32,797 bases of DNA, taken from contig NZ_JAGTAR010000051.1 in assembly GCF_018156225.1 (NCBI RefSeq), forward strand, positions 1-32,797. Direction: 5' to 3'. The notes beneath the pieces were generated by a model. That model was not told the origin of the DNA and searched no databases. It saw nothing but the letters and a program-made list of their open reading frames with translations. The DNA is from Carboxylicivirga sediminis. GTDB lineage: Bacteria > Bacteroidota > Bacteroidia > Bacteroidales > Marinilabiliaceae. Within the stretch, counting starts at the first letter, position 1. The number at the start of each line of letters is the position of its first letter. A program made the position numbers and the translations under genes. Below are positions 8,548 through 17,664 of this stretch, piece after piece.

Positions 8548-11500
8548 TTAAAACTTAATTTCTAATCCACCCATTACAGTTGCACTCATCGGATAGGCTG
8601 AATAATCCAGACCTGGTGTTAGTGCGCCGAATTTCCCTACAGATACCTCAGGGTCAAATCCGCTGTAGTTGGTCCATGTGTACAGGTTTTGTCCGGCCAC
8701 ATAAATTCTACAAGCGCTTAAGCCTAATAAGTTGAGTGCTTTTTTACCTAATGAGTAGCCTAATGAAACGGTTTTCAGTCGCAGGTACGAACCATCTTCC
8801 ACAATGCGGTCTGACACATGGTTACCAGTTGGAGGTGCACCATATACGCCATCGAACCAAATGCCATGCATCTCATTTGATGGATTCTCAGGGGTCCAGC
8901 GATCAGCTACTGATGACAAGTAGTTGTAACCGGTTGTGTTACCTGGGTTTTCAAATTCTACACGGTTGGCATTTAAAATTTCATTGCCATAGCTCCACTG
9001 AAAGAACACCTGTAAATCGAAGTTCTTCACCTGGAAATCGTTAGTAAAACCACCAAAATGTTTTGGATGAGGATTACCAATAACTGCTCTATCCTTATCA
9101 TTGATGGTACCATCGCCATTTAAATCCTTGTACTTAATACTTCCCGGCGCTACATTACCACCATTATCAGGCAGACCCGGTTTTAGCACATATCTGCTTT
9201 CAGAGTTATCGTACACAAAATCATCCATTTGGTAAACGCCATCGTACTTCAAGCCATAGAACATACCTACCGGCTCATTAACCTTTGTGATGTACTGGTA
9301 CTCGTTATATTTAAAATACCAATCAGGATTAGTAAGCATAAAGTCTTGTCCATCGTTCAGGCCAATGGTTCTATTTTTGTTAAACGAAATATTGAACGAT
9401 GTTGACCATTTAAAATCACGCTTATCGATATTAACTGTGCTGATTGAGAATTCCAATCCCTCATTTTGTACCGCTCCAACATTTTGGAATACCTGGTTAT
9501 AACCCGAGCTTGGTGCCATTTCGGCATATAAAAGCAGGTCGGTGGTGTTTTTACGGTAATAATCAACCACACCCGAGATGCGGTTGTTCAGGAATCCGTA
9601 ATCAATACCTACGTTCATCTGCTTAGTGGTTTCCCACTTCAGGTCAGACGAGGCCAGGTTAGAATGATAGGCACCAGCGTAATAGATATTATCTAACACG
9701 TAACCGCTGGATGTGCTCGTCTCCATTTGTGAAAATGCAGCAAAATCGTTGATGCGGTTATTACCTGTAATACCATATCCGGCACGTAACTTAAGGTTAC
9801 TAAATACGTTCAGGTTGCGTACAAAGTTCTCCTCAATCAATCGCCATGCTGCTGCAAATGAAGGAAAGTAGCCCCATTTATTATCGCCTCTGAACTTAGA
9901 CGAACCATCGGCACGGAAGTTAGCTGTTAACAGGTAACGATCCTTCAAGCCATAGTTAAAGCTTCCGAAGAAAGAAGACATGGTATTCATGGTGGTGCCT
10001 GATTCAGGAATGGTTGGCTGTGTTCCCAGGTGTAACTTGTCTGTTCCGAAAATATCCACCGGCATGTTGGTGTTTTTAGCCCTGAAGTAGTCCGATTGTC
10101 TCTGCTGAGCTTCAAAACCACCTAAGGCAGTAACACTGTGAATGTATTTGAACTTTTTCTTCCAGGTCAAGGTATTGGATGTTGACAAAGTCTGGTAGCG
10201 TCGATCGGTTAAGGTACCATTGATGCCGTCAATACCACGTGTTCCCGAGAAGGTATCTTCCTTATAAAAAAGTGATTCCTGGCGGTTATCAACCTGGTAG
10301 GTGCCTGTTACACGCAGTCGTAAGCCTTTAATAATATCGTAGTTCAGGTAAAGATTACCTCTAATCACATCCTGACGTGTATAACGATCGGTGTTTTCCA
10401 ATGACTTCACCGGGTTAAAACGTAATTCATTCGGGTCGGCATCGTAATCAATACCGCCATCGCGTCCGTCGTCAACAATCGGACTAACCGGACGGAAAGT
10501 AACCGCCTCCTTAATCACACTGTGACGGTTATTCCCTGACACATCCTGACCTATACGCTTAATATAAGAGTAGTTAAGGTATCCTCCCATTTGCGCTTTT
10601 GAGTTAATACGGTGCGAAAACTTCAGGTTATTATTCATCTTCTGAAAGCCTGTGTTAAGCAGTGTACCTTCCTGATCGGTATAATCAGTTGACAAATAAA
10701 TAGTGGATGTTTTATTACCACCGTTTAATGAGAAGTTATAATTCTGCACCATGGCCTGACGGAAGATCTCATCCTGCCAGCTGGTAGCTGATTCACCGCG
10801 CTGGGCCAATGCTTCCTTTGTATAAAGCTCAGGATCCTGCCAGTGCGTGTTGAAACTTTCAATATAAGTATCTCCTTTATTGTAGGCTACTTCTTTTTCA
10901 TATTTCACATACTCATAGGGTGATAAAACTTCTAAACGCGATGGCACCCACTGCACACCCAAAGAAGTATTCATACTGATTTGGGTTTTACCGTCAGAAC
11001 GACCTTCTTTAGTAGTAATGATAATAACACCATTGGCACCACGTGAACCATAGATGGCCGTTGCCGAAGCATCCTTCAATACATCAAAATCCTTAATATC
11101 GTGTGAACTGATGCTTCCCGGATCAAAATCTTCCAAAGGAATACCATCTACCACATACAAGGGCGAGTTATCACCAGTGATGGAGTTACCACCACGGATA
11201 ACAATGTTTAAGCCCTCGCCGGGTGTACCGTCGGCGGCTGATACCTGCACCCCGGCCACACGACCTGCCAAGGCCTGGTCGTAGTTGGTAACAGGACTCT
11301 TCACAATATCAGATGGCTTTACCTGTGCTACAGCGCCGGTCAGGTCCTTCTTCTTAACTACATTATAACCAACAGCTACCACTTCATCCAACAGCTCCAC
11401 TTCAGGAAACAAGATAACGTCTATTTCCTTGCGCTTATTAATCACCTCTTCGTGGTCTTTATACCCGATAAATGAATACACCAGCGTACCATTCTGATCA

Positions 11501-11688
11501 TCCAAACTAAGAGTATAGCTACCATTCATATCAGAGATAGTTCCCTTCATGCTCCCTTTAAGCAAAATATTAACGCCAGGAATGGCTTCTCCCTGCTCAT
11601 CAACCACTTTACCGGTGATGGTATGCTGGGCTAAAAGAGCCCCCATACCCGCCAGGAGAAAATATACGATTGAAATTATATTTTTCAT
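8548..11688 (-). CDS. susC-like: SusC/RagA-family TonB-dependent oligosaccharide transporter
   Basis: A 1046-residue TonB-dependent transporter. It has a signal peptide (to Ala20), a carboxypeptidase-like regulatory domain (about 22-100, TITGKVVDEQGEAIPGVNI), the SusC signature EVVAVGYNVVKKKDLTGAV (about 102-120), a plug domain (about 120-230, with GSRGANGVIIITTK) and a 22-strand barrel ending in Phe (GGLEIKF), the usual signal for outer-membrane assembly. There is no N-terminal STN domain, so it is not a sigma/anti-sigma type transducer. It imports oligosaccharides across the outer membrane with its SusD partner. It lies 52 bp after the SGBP gene, with an intercistronic hairpin between them. 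Confidence 0.95.
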   Translation of the reverse strand: MKNIISIVYFLLAGMGALLAQHTITGKVVDEQGEAIPGVNILLKGSMKGTISDMNGSYTLSLDDQNGTLVYSFIGYKDHEEVINKRKEIDVILFPEVELLDEVVAVGYNVVKKKDLTGAVAQVKPSDIVKSPVTNYDQALAGRVAGVQVSAADGTPGEGLNIVIRGGNSITGDNSPLYVVDGIPLEDFDPGSISSHDIKDFDVLKDASATAIYGSRGANGVIIITTKEGRSDGKTQISMNTSLGVQWVPSRLEVLSPYEYVKYEKEVAYNKGDTYIESFNTHWQDPELYTKEALAQRGESATSWQDEIFRQAMVQNYNFSLNGGNKTSTIYLSTDYTDQEGTLLNTGFQKMNNNLKFSHRINSKAQMGGYLNYSYIKRIGQDVSGNNRHSVIKEAVTFRPVSPIVDDGRDGGIDYDADPNELRFNPVKSLENTDRYTRQDVIRGNLYLNYDIIKGLRLRVTGTYQVDNRQESLFYKEDTFSGTRGIDGINGTLTDRRYQTLSTSNTLTWKKKFKYIHSVTALGGFEAQQRQSDYFRAKNTNMPVDIFGTDKLHLGTQPTIPESGTTMNTMSSFFGSFNYGLKDRYLLTANFRADGSSKFRGDNKWGYFPSFAAAWRLIEENFVRNLNVFSNLKLRAGYGITGNNRINDFAAFSQMETSTSSGYVLDNIYYAGAYHSNLASSDLKWETTKQMNVGIDYGFLNNRISGVVDYYRKNTTDLLLYAEMAPSSGYNQVFQNVGAVQNEGLEFSISTVNIDKRDFKWSTSFNISFNKNRTIGLNDGQDFMLTNPDWYFKYNEYQYITKVNEPVGMFYGLKYDGVYQMDDFVYDNSESRYVLKPGLPDNGGNVAPGSIKYKDLNGDGTINDKDRAVIGNPHPKHFGGFTNDFQVKNFDLQVFFQWSYGNEILNANRVEFENPGNTTGYNYLSSVADRWTPENPSNEMHGIWFDGVYGAPPTGNHVSDRIVEDGSYLRLKTVSLGYSLGKKALNLLGLSACRIYVAGQNLYTWTNYSGFDPEVSVGKFGALTPGLDYSAYPMSATVMGGLEIKF

Positions 11689-11707
11689 GATTTGTGTCTT
11701 ATTGAAC

Positions 11708-11733
11708 CAGGATACTCACGGATGAGCATCCTG
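11708..11733 (-). promoter_or_regulatory. Intercistronic hairpin between the SGBP gene and susC
   Basis: A near-perfect inverted repeat (CAGGAT-A-CTCA / TGAG-C-ATCCTG; 10 pairs, one mismatch, loop CGGA) sits in the 52-bp gap. There is no U-tract on the minus strand, so it does not look like a terminator. It could be an mRNA processing or stability element that sets different levels of SGBP and SusC; that role is inferred. Confidence 0.5.
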
Positions 11734-11740
11734 ATTTATA

Positions 11741-13624
11741 TTATTTTTCTAATCCGCGAACAGTGAAATAAGGAATAAAGGTTGCGCGAGTTAAATGATT
11801 TGTTGTTTTAGCCGGATTTAATGCTAACGAATGCAAAGAATGTATAGCAATGGTAACAGTCTTACCACTATACGTGCTTAGGTCAATTATATCCTGATCC
11901 ACATAATCAGCAGTTACATCACCTCCACTACCCAGAATGTTATCTTTACTATCAAAGAGGTCATTGAGTTTGGCCACTTCTACCCAGGTGGCAGTCGTCA
12001 CATCACCTGCATAATCTTCCGATACTTTAACGGTAATAACGTTGACATCGTCATTTCCGCCACCATATAACATATAGTACTCAAGAAAGAGCTCCACTGA
12101 CTCAAAAGCAGAAAGATCAATGTTTTCAGCCAGCAACCAGTCGTCATTTTCAGCTTTATCCCCAAACATCTGGGCACCGCTACGCTTCACACCTTCCCTG
12201 GTCCAGAAAGTATTGTATTTACCATACCATGCCTTTTTGTAGGCTGTTGGGCCTGTACCATTGCCATCCAAATCAACCGACACCATGTTGCCTGTTGCGC
12301 CATCTTTTACAGCGCCACCAACATTAAATCCACCATCGAAAATAACTGTCTTAATCAATGTCGTAACATGCACTGTGTAAGTAACAGTTGCAGAGCCATA
12401 GGCGTTAGTGGCTTCAACCACCAAAGGATAATCGCCAACAGGCAGTGTATTACCCTTAGCCAGAGAAATCTGACCGGTAGTTGGTTCAATGGTAAACTCA
12501 CCTGACTCATTACCAGATGTAATGGCGAATGAAATAGGATAAGCACCTTCGGCTGATGGGATAGCACTGCTAAAGGCCAATGAAGCCATCACAGTTCCTT
12601 CGTTACCGTCGGCATACGTAAAGTTGTTAGGCGGAACAGGATCCTGAGGCACGATCTCGAATCCAAGGGCCTTTTCAAACAATGTTTCACCCAAATCATT
12701 ACCGGCAATCACATCAACATATTGGGTGCTGCCAGCTGTAAAAGTATGCATCGCCTGTAAGGTTACAGCACCAGTATTTTCATCAATAGCGAAAAACTCA
12801 GAAGTACCATCGGCCAGTTTGTATTTAACACTTCCCGTATTAGAAGCGGTAACCACCGGCTCCTGCGAAGTGCGTGACGCCAGCTCCTGCACATTGGTTT
12901 GCACCTCGGGATCATACACCAATCGATATGGTTTTGATACGACATTTACTGTTAACGCATTTTTGAATGTGATTACTGAATCTGCCAGGTTATTACCCTC
13001 CACATGCAATTTGAAAGTACCCACTTCAGGCTCTTGTTTGTCCGACATGCTTATGATACCTGTAGAAGCATCAATGGCGAAGAACTCTGAACCTTCAAAT
13101 TCACCAAAGGCAAATGACACATCGTTGGAATTGCCAGCGAAATCAGGCTCAGTAGTCGCGTTATTTTTTCCACGCTCAAATTGTACGGTGCTTGGCTGAT
13201 AAGCCAGTCCTTCCATTAATGCCGGAAGTACTTTTACACTATAGCCATTTGTGAAAGTGGTCATACCACCCATGGTTTCTACTTTAACATCCAGAAGGTA
13301 AGTAGCCGGAGTAAGTATATTGCCGTTGTTGACAAACACCAAACCTGTTGTGTCAACAATATTAAACTGTTGTAACAATTCTTCAGAAAGAGCTGCGCCA
13401 TCGATTTTACCTGAGCCAATCGTAAAAGTAGGCTCGGCGCCAAAGGTATTAACTGAAGGGCGTCCACTTTCAATGGCTTTCCCTTCTCTGGCTTCACCAG
13501 TTTCGGCATAACTTAAGTCAGCCGGTGGTGCCACCTTTTTGTTATCTGATAAAAACGTCTCATCTGTACATGCCCCTGCAAAAGCAAGAATTAACAGAAT
13601 GAGATGTAGCCGGAATTTTTTCAT
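11741..13624 (-). CDS. Surface glycan-binding lipoprotein (SGBP) with cadherin-like repeats
   Basis: A 627-residue lipoprotein (signal ending FAGAC, Cys19). It has a series of cadherin-like or Ig-like repeats: a divergent one at about 60-135, then clear ones at about 140-228 (FFAIDASTGIISM), 232-325 (FFAIDENTGAVTL) and 330-420 (EFTIEPTTGQISL). A different C-terminal beta-sandwich domain follows at about 426-627. That last domain contains DYAGDVTTATW, shared with the T9SS protein at 3400-4899, and is the likely glycan-binding part. The layout is that of elongated PUL surface glycan-binding proteins, where Ig-like spacers carry a distal binding domain away from the membrane. It precedes susC and susD in the operon, whereas such genes more often follow susD. 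No enzymatic residues are recognised. Confidence 0.8.
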   Translation of the reverse strand: MKKFRLHLILLILAFAGACTDETFLSDNKKVAPPADLSYAETGEAREGKAIESGRPSVNTFGAEPTFTIGSGKIDGAALSEELLQQFNIVDTTGLVFVNNGNILTPATYLLDVKVETMGGMTTFTNGYSVKVLPALMEGLAYQPSTVQFERGKNNATTEPDFAGNSNDVSFAFGEFEGSEFFAIDASTGIISMSDKQEPEVGTFKLHVEGNNLADSVITFKNALTVNVVSKPYRLVYDPEVQTNVQELASRTSQEPVVTASNTGSVKYKLADGTSEFFAIDENTGAVTLQAMHTFTAGSTQYVDVIAGNDLGETLFEKALGFEIVPQDPVPPNNFTYADGNEGTVMASLAFSSAIPSAEGAYPISFAITSGNESGEFTIEPTTGQISLAKGNTLPVGDYPLVVEATNAYGSATVTYTVHVTTLIKTVIFDGGFNVGGAVKDGATGNMVSVDLDGNGTGPTAYKKAWYGKYNTFWTREGVKRSGAQMFGDKAENDDWLLAENIDLSAFESVELFLEYYMLYGGGNDDVNVITVKVSEDYAGDVTTATWVEVAKLNDLFDSKDNILGSGGDVTADYVDQDIIDLSTYSGKTVTIAIHSLHSLALNPAKTTNHLTRATFIPYFTVRGLEK

Positions 13625-13664
13625 ATACTCGAATTTTTAGAAAATTTTACACTTCTTAACGTTG

Positions 13665-13728
13665 CAAATGTATCTGCAATACAACCATTATATGTGTAAA
13701 ATCTTCCGCAATAGGGTTTAAATCGTTC
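13665..13728 (-). promoter_or_regulatory. Predicted promoter and HTCS operator (site 2) for the SGBP-susC-susD operon
   Basis: On the minus strand TACATTTG (13672-13665) is a perfect -7 box, about 40 bp before the SGBP start. Thirty bases upstream, at 13703-13728, the plus strand reads CTTCCGCAATAGG, five bases, then AATCGTTC. CGCAATAGG starts exactly 35 bp from the edge of the -7 box, as at site 1. No clear -33 TTG is present, as expected for an activator-dependent promoter. Confidence 0.6.
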
Positions 13729-13775
13729 GTATTTTAACTTTCCTAATTAATTATGGATTTAGCTGCACTCGTCTA

Positions 13776-16700
13776 TTAATCAATTATTTGAAAGGAACAC
13801 TGTTGTGTCAATCCATCCTTACAGGCGAGTTTAACAATGGTATTTCCTTCTTCAGTAATGATTATTGATTCAACTTTATTATTGCATGCCCACTTTCCTT
13901 TGAGTTCTACTTCCAGGTAGGTCGTTTTGCTTTCAGCCGGACGCCATGGTCGCGAATAAATGCTTCGCTCAACGCGCTTGCCATCTTTGTAGATTTCATC
14001 GGCAGGTCCTTCGTACAAGGCTAAATCAGGATTGGTAATATTTAATTCCAGTTCCTTGTCCGACTCTTTGGTTAAAGCAATGCATGGTAGGTTGGTATTT
14101 TTAATGATCCCGGTTGAATTATCTTTCGCTGCTTCAAAGAAAACATAGCCGGTTTCATTGGTGGCCGTGTTATAGACCATGTGACACTTCTCAGTGTGTT
14201 GCAGCACCTCATAAGCAGGTTTGTTTGCTACTGTTTGCATGCGTTGCACATCGGCACCAGGAATGACGCAGTAGTGGTAACTGGCAGCCTGTGGCGCTTT
14301 CCCATGTTGTAACACCGCTGCAGCAAACTCCCCTTTGGTTGGCTTCTCACTACTTTCATCCCTTGAATGCTGCATTCCCTGATGGAAATAGACTGCTCCC
14401 GATGGCAGGTAATAACCATTTCCTTTATTATCAATCATCCACATATTCACTGCCGCATAACTTGATTCCTGTTCCCCGGTGCCGGCCTGCTGACCGTTAA
14501 TCAGCACCTCATCATCCTTTTTACCTATATGGTTTTGAAACAAAATGGTTTCGGTTGGATGCTCAGAATTGGTATTTTCAATACCAGAGCCCAGGCAAAC
14601 AATCTGATCATCGAAGAAAAACCACGACTTGCGAGCTCGCAGGCTACCCTGGTATTTATCGTGCTCATGCAAGATAAAGGCATAAACACCATTCTGATTA
14701 TTGGCGTGCACACCACCGGCAAATGCCTCATCAGAAAACAGCATTTCTTCATAGCCCGAAAACTGGTCTACATTCAGAATATTGGCCCGTAAATCATCAA
14801 TTGGCAGATTAATAACTGTGGTTCCGGGAAAACGGTTCCAGTCCCAGCCTTCCTGCACAAAACCACTGCCTTTATTATCGATTGGCTGACCGCCTCCCAT
14901 AATTTGCAATTGCCCGTGTGCGAGGTAACGACCATATAGGTTGGCCCCCAGGTAATGCTCAGCTGCCCACAAGTAGCGAGAATGCCCTCGTACAGAGGCA
15001 GTCCATTCGGCACACCTGTGCACCGATGATGATGCATAAGGCATGGTAATGTGTCCATTAGGTGTTGCCTCGGCTGAAATACCCTTTGCCAGAAACTCAT
15101 CTTTGAAAGAGCTTTTCTTTTTCTCCGGTATCAGGCGCATATAAGCCGCTGCCAACTCTGTATCAATGGCCGAGCTGCCATCAGGCGCTCCAGCCTTAGC
15201 CAGAATGGCAAAATGGTCGGGGTGTAAAGCCCCTTTTCCTTCAGGATGACGCCCGGACATAGAAATGGGCCATTGCGTGTGGTTGCAATAGAAGCGCATG
15301 GTTAACAAAGCCTTCTTGATGGTTTCGTGCCCCAATTGGGATACCTGAAAAGGAGTACCACTCATGAAATAGACCATACGAACGGCCCCATTCAAACCTC
15401 CTGTAGCATAGGCCGGATAATGATTAGCATGGTGGTAAGCTGAGCCATCCACCTTAAAAGCATCGTTAAGGCCAGGGGCAGGCAATAAACCATTATCTAT
15501 CCAGCGGGCAAAACATGACAGGTATTGAGCCTTCTCGGGTGTATCCTCCATAATCAGGATACTGGCCAAACGCCCCATCACCTGTGTATTAAAGGCATCC
15601 ATATCCATTCCGTTTATAACTGGAGCTTTGAAGGTTTCGCCAATGGCAGCAAACCACTGTAAACCATCAATAGCCGCCTGTAGTTGTCCTTCTTCACGCA
15701 GCACATCGCGCATGATAAACAAGGCCCGGTAATAGCTTCGCCAATTGTAGCCATAGTGGTGGATGGTACCTAAACCACTGCCAAAGGCAATACCCTGATC
15801 CAGCATGTGATCGTACATATCCATGTACATCTTTCTCAGGTTTTCCTTCAGGCCAGCCTCTTCGCAGTTGGCGTAGGCTGTGGCCACTTTCAACATTAAA
15901 TCAAAATAGCTTCTGATATCCTGCTTATTCTCGCGGTATAATTTGGCAATGCTATGATCGGCCAAAGGAATATATAACTCGGCATTGCGGCCAAACCAAA
16001 CTGGCAGCCCATTTATTTGTCCTTTGCGACGATTAATCTGGTAGCGGGCCACTTGTTTGTACAAGTTATCCACAGTCGCTGCATTCACCTTCTGGTTTCG
16101 TAAAATATCTGCTTCAAATCGCTGCTCAATCAGCCTGAAGGCGGCCAGCTGATCCTTTGAAAGTTCTGCTGGTGCCGGCAGGTCAGGCTGCATATGACTA
16201 GCCTCTTCCTGAATTAACCAGTGGCTCTCGGTACCTTTATTAACAAATGGCACTTGCCTGTCGGGCGTATGATGGCGGCTATCAATATTGATACACAAAA
16301 ACATGTGATCGAAAAAGAGCTGCCCCTTAGAAATTGACTGCGGACTTTCAATGCGCAAACGGTTCATAGTGGCAACAGGCAATCCTTCCATATCACGCTC
16401 AAAAGCTACCCATGCTGCGCGCCACCCTTTAAAGTTGAGATGAAATTTAAAGCTGCAGTTATCGGTTTCATCGGTGCCAAACACAAAAGTGGCTTCATCA
16501 TCCACAGGCGTTTCATTGTAAACCCATACAGCAAATGATGGAATGGATTTATCTTCACTTTCGGGATTGAAAGGCACAAAACCAATGGCTTGGTTTAAGG
16601 TAATAGCACCTGTTTTTTGCCAATCCCATCTCAAGGATTTTTGACCATGCTTGTAGTGCACATCTGAGGTTGATAACTTATGCCCCTTATCAAGGGTCCA

Positions 16701-16841
16701 TTGTTTTTTATTGACGCTTTCAAACGACCAGAGCTGCTCGTGCTGAAACTCCTGGCCGAATGCACTGAAGCTACTGCCTAAAACCAAGGCCGCTATTAGA
16801 AAGAGGGTACTAACCCTTTTAATCTGATTTTTTTTCATCAT
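13776..16841 (-). CDS. Polysaccharide lyase family 8 (chondroitin ABC lyase type), periplasmic
   Basis: A 1021-residue paralogue of the PL8 at 164-3316 with the same domain order: signal peptide (to about 30), jelly-roll (about 33-190), alpha/alpha catalytic domain (about 220-600) and beta-sandwich domains to the end. It lacks a T9SS sorting domain and ends CSFQIID, so I infer a periplasmic enzyme working on imported oligosaccharides. Candidate catalytic residues are His361/His362 (HHYGYN), His471 and Tyr478 (in HHANHYPAY) and Arg531 (SGRHP), at the same 7- and 53-residue spacing as in the paralogue. Where the paralogue has GAGEP, this one has GGGQP (Gln652), a possible change of a catalytic Glu. 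It is followed by a 151-bp gap holding the next promoter, and preceded by a terminator and its own operator. The second codon is also ATG (16838). Confidence 0.88.
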   Translation of the reverse strand: MMKKNQIKRVSTLFLIAALVLGSSFSAFGQEFQHEQLWSFESVNKKQWTLDKGHKLSTSDVHYKHGQKSLRWDWQKTGAITLNQAIGFVPFNPESEDKSIPSFAVWVYNETPVDDEATFVFGTDETDNCSFKFHLNFKGWRAAWVAFERDMEGLPVATMNRLRIESPQSISKGQLFFDHMFLCINIDSRHHTPDRQVPFVNKGTESHWLIQEEASHMQPDLPAPAELSKDQLAAFRLIEQRFEADILRNQKVNAATVDNLYKQVARYQINRRKGQINGLPVWFGRNAELYIPLADHSIAKLYRENKQDIRSYFDLMLKVATAYANCEEAGLKENLRKMYMDMYDHMLDQGIAFGSGLGTIHHYGYNWRSYYRALFIMRDVLREEGQLQAAIDGLQWFAAIGETFKAPVINGMDMDAFNTQVMGRLASILIMEDTPEKAQYLSCFARWIDNGLLPAPGLNDAFKVDGSAYHHANHYPAYATGGLNGAVRMVYFMSGTPFQVSQLGHETIKKALLTMRFYCNHTQWPISMSGRHPEGKGALHPDHFAILAKAGAPDGSSAIDTELAAAYMRLIPEKKKSSFKDEFLAKGISAEATPNGHITMPYASSSVHRCAEWTASVRGHSRYLWAAEHYLGANLYGRYLAHGQLQIMGGGQPIDNKGSGFVQEGWDWNRFPGTTVINLPIDDLRANILNVDQFSGYEEMLFSDEAFAGGVHANNQNGVYAFILHEHDKYQGSLRARKSWFFFDDQIVCLGSGIENTNSEHPTETILFQNHIGKKDDEVLINGQQAGTGEQESSYAAVNMWMIDNKGNGYYLPSGAVYFHQGMQHSRDESSEKPTKGEFAAAVLQHGKAPQAASYHYCVIPGADVQRMQTVANKPAYEVLQHTEKCHMVYNTATNETGYVFFEAAKDNSTGIIKNTNLPCIALTKESDKELELNITNPDLALYEGPADEIYKDGKRVERSIYSRPWRPAESKTTYLEVELKGKWACNNKVESIIITEEGNTIVKLACKDGLTQQCSFQIID

Positions 16842-16864
16842 TTACTCTTTAAATAAATCTGGAC

Positions 16865-16929
16865 TAAATGTACCCCATCATCAGGCCTGGCCATGGACAG
16901 AAACGTACAAACAAGTGCCAAATTCATTC
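16865..16929 (-). promoter_or_regulatory. Predicted promoter and HTCS operator (site 5) for the periplasmic PL8
   Basis: On the minus strand TACATTTA (16872-16865) differs from TAnnTTTG at one position. The site at 16904-16929 reads on the plus strand CGTACAAACAAGTGCC, then AAATTCATTC. It matches the site before the PL29-like gene at about 17 of 26 positions. The gap to the -7 box is 31 bp here instead of 30. Confidence 0.45.
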
Positions 16930-16971
16930 AGTTCACCTCACACCAATCAGATTAGTTTGGTTATTCAGTGA

Positions 16972-17008
16972 CAAAAATAAAAAAGGTCGCCAAATAACCT
17001 TGGCGACC
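16972..17008 (-). terminator. Rho-independent terminator after the CBM96-like gene
   Basis: A 9-bp perfect stem (GGTCGCCAA / TTGGCGACC, 16985-16993 with 17000-17008) and six-base loop are followed on the minus strand by TTTTTTATTTTTG. It lies 23 bp past the stop of the gene ending at 17032 and closes the PL29-like/CBM96-like unit. Confidence 0.88.
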
Positions 17009-17031
17009 AGTTAATATTATTGTTGTTCAGC

Positions 17032-17652
17032 TTATTTAAACTGCAAATAAGCTTCGCGGTTGGCAGGTGTGCCATTGCTCCATAAGCGTTCTTTTGATAG
17101 AACTACTCCACTGGTTTTATTGAAATTATCATTACTTAGTACCAATGAAATCTTGCCTTTTTTGCTTTGCTTTAGCATTTGCTTCACCTTATCGGCTGGC
17201 AGGCTAATCGTCACCCATTCATTTTTTTCATTAACACCCATTGTTTGCGTAGCCAGTAATTCACCTTTCTCAGGCTTGTTATTAAATGCCAATGATGATT
17301 CATTCCATTTATTATCAGCGCAGGCATATACCTGCATCTCAAATTCAGCCGAGGCATCCTCTTTGCTCTCGTATACCTTTATACAGATGTTTAGATCAAC
17401 ACTTGTAAAATCCTCTACTTTTTTGAGGTTAAACTGCAGGTAGGATGTGCGCGAATACTTATCCGTTCCGCCAGACTTCATGATGCGCAGCTCGCCAGAC
17501 TCAGTCACCCCCATTGGTTCATTGGCCGTATTACCACCCTGTACAAATGCATCCTGACTGACTTTAACTTTAACAGGCTTATTGGCCATAGCACTCATAG
17601 TGGTTGCACCTGCCATTAGCATTACTAGTAAAAATGTTGTTAATCCCTTCAT
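17032..17652 (-). CDS. Stand-alone CBM96/DNRLRE-like carbohydrate-binding protein
   Basis: A 206-residue exported protein: signal peptide to about Ala23, then one domain filling the rest. The pattern of an early AFVQGG strand, a SYLQFNL strand (about 70-76), a WNESSLAFNNKP block (about 114-125) and a final EAYLQFK strand is that of DNRLRE/CBM96-type beta-sandwiches. In other proteins these are attached to alginate or other uronic acid lyases. Here it is a separate cistron 12 bp after the PL29-like gene, so it probably acts as a binding partner for that protein's substrate. Having no lipobox, it should be soluble in the periplasm or released. The ligand is unknown. Confidence 0.65.
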   Translation of the reverse strand: MKGLTTFLLVMLMAGATTMSAMANKPVKVKVSQDAFVQGGNTANEPMGVTESGELRIMKSGGTDKYSRTSYLQFNLKKVEDFTSVDLNICIKVYESKEDASAEFEMQVYACADNKWNESSLAFNNKPEKGELLATQTMGVNEKNEWVTISLPADKVKQMLKQSKKGKISLVLSNDNFNKTSGVVLSKERLWSNGTPANREAYLQFK

Positions 17653-17664
17653 AATATCTTGATT

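Noticed and set aside
12726-13199. 157-codon open frame on the plus strand
   Set aside because: Antisense to the SGBP gene, low-complexity composition, no domain or start context.
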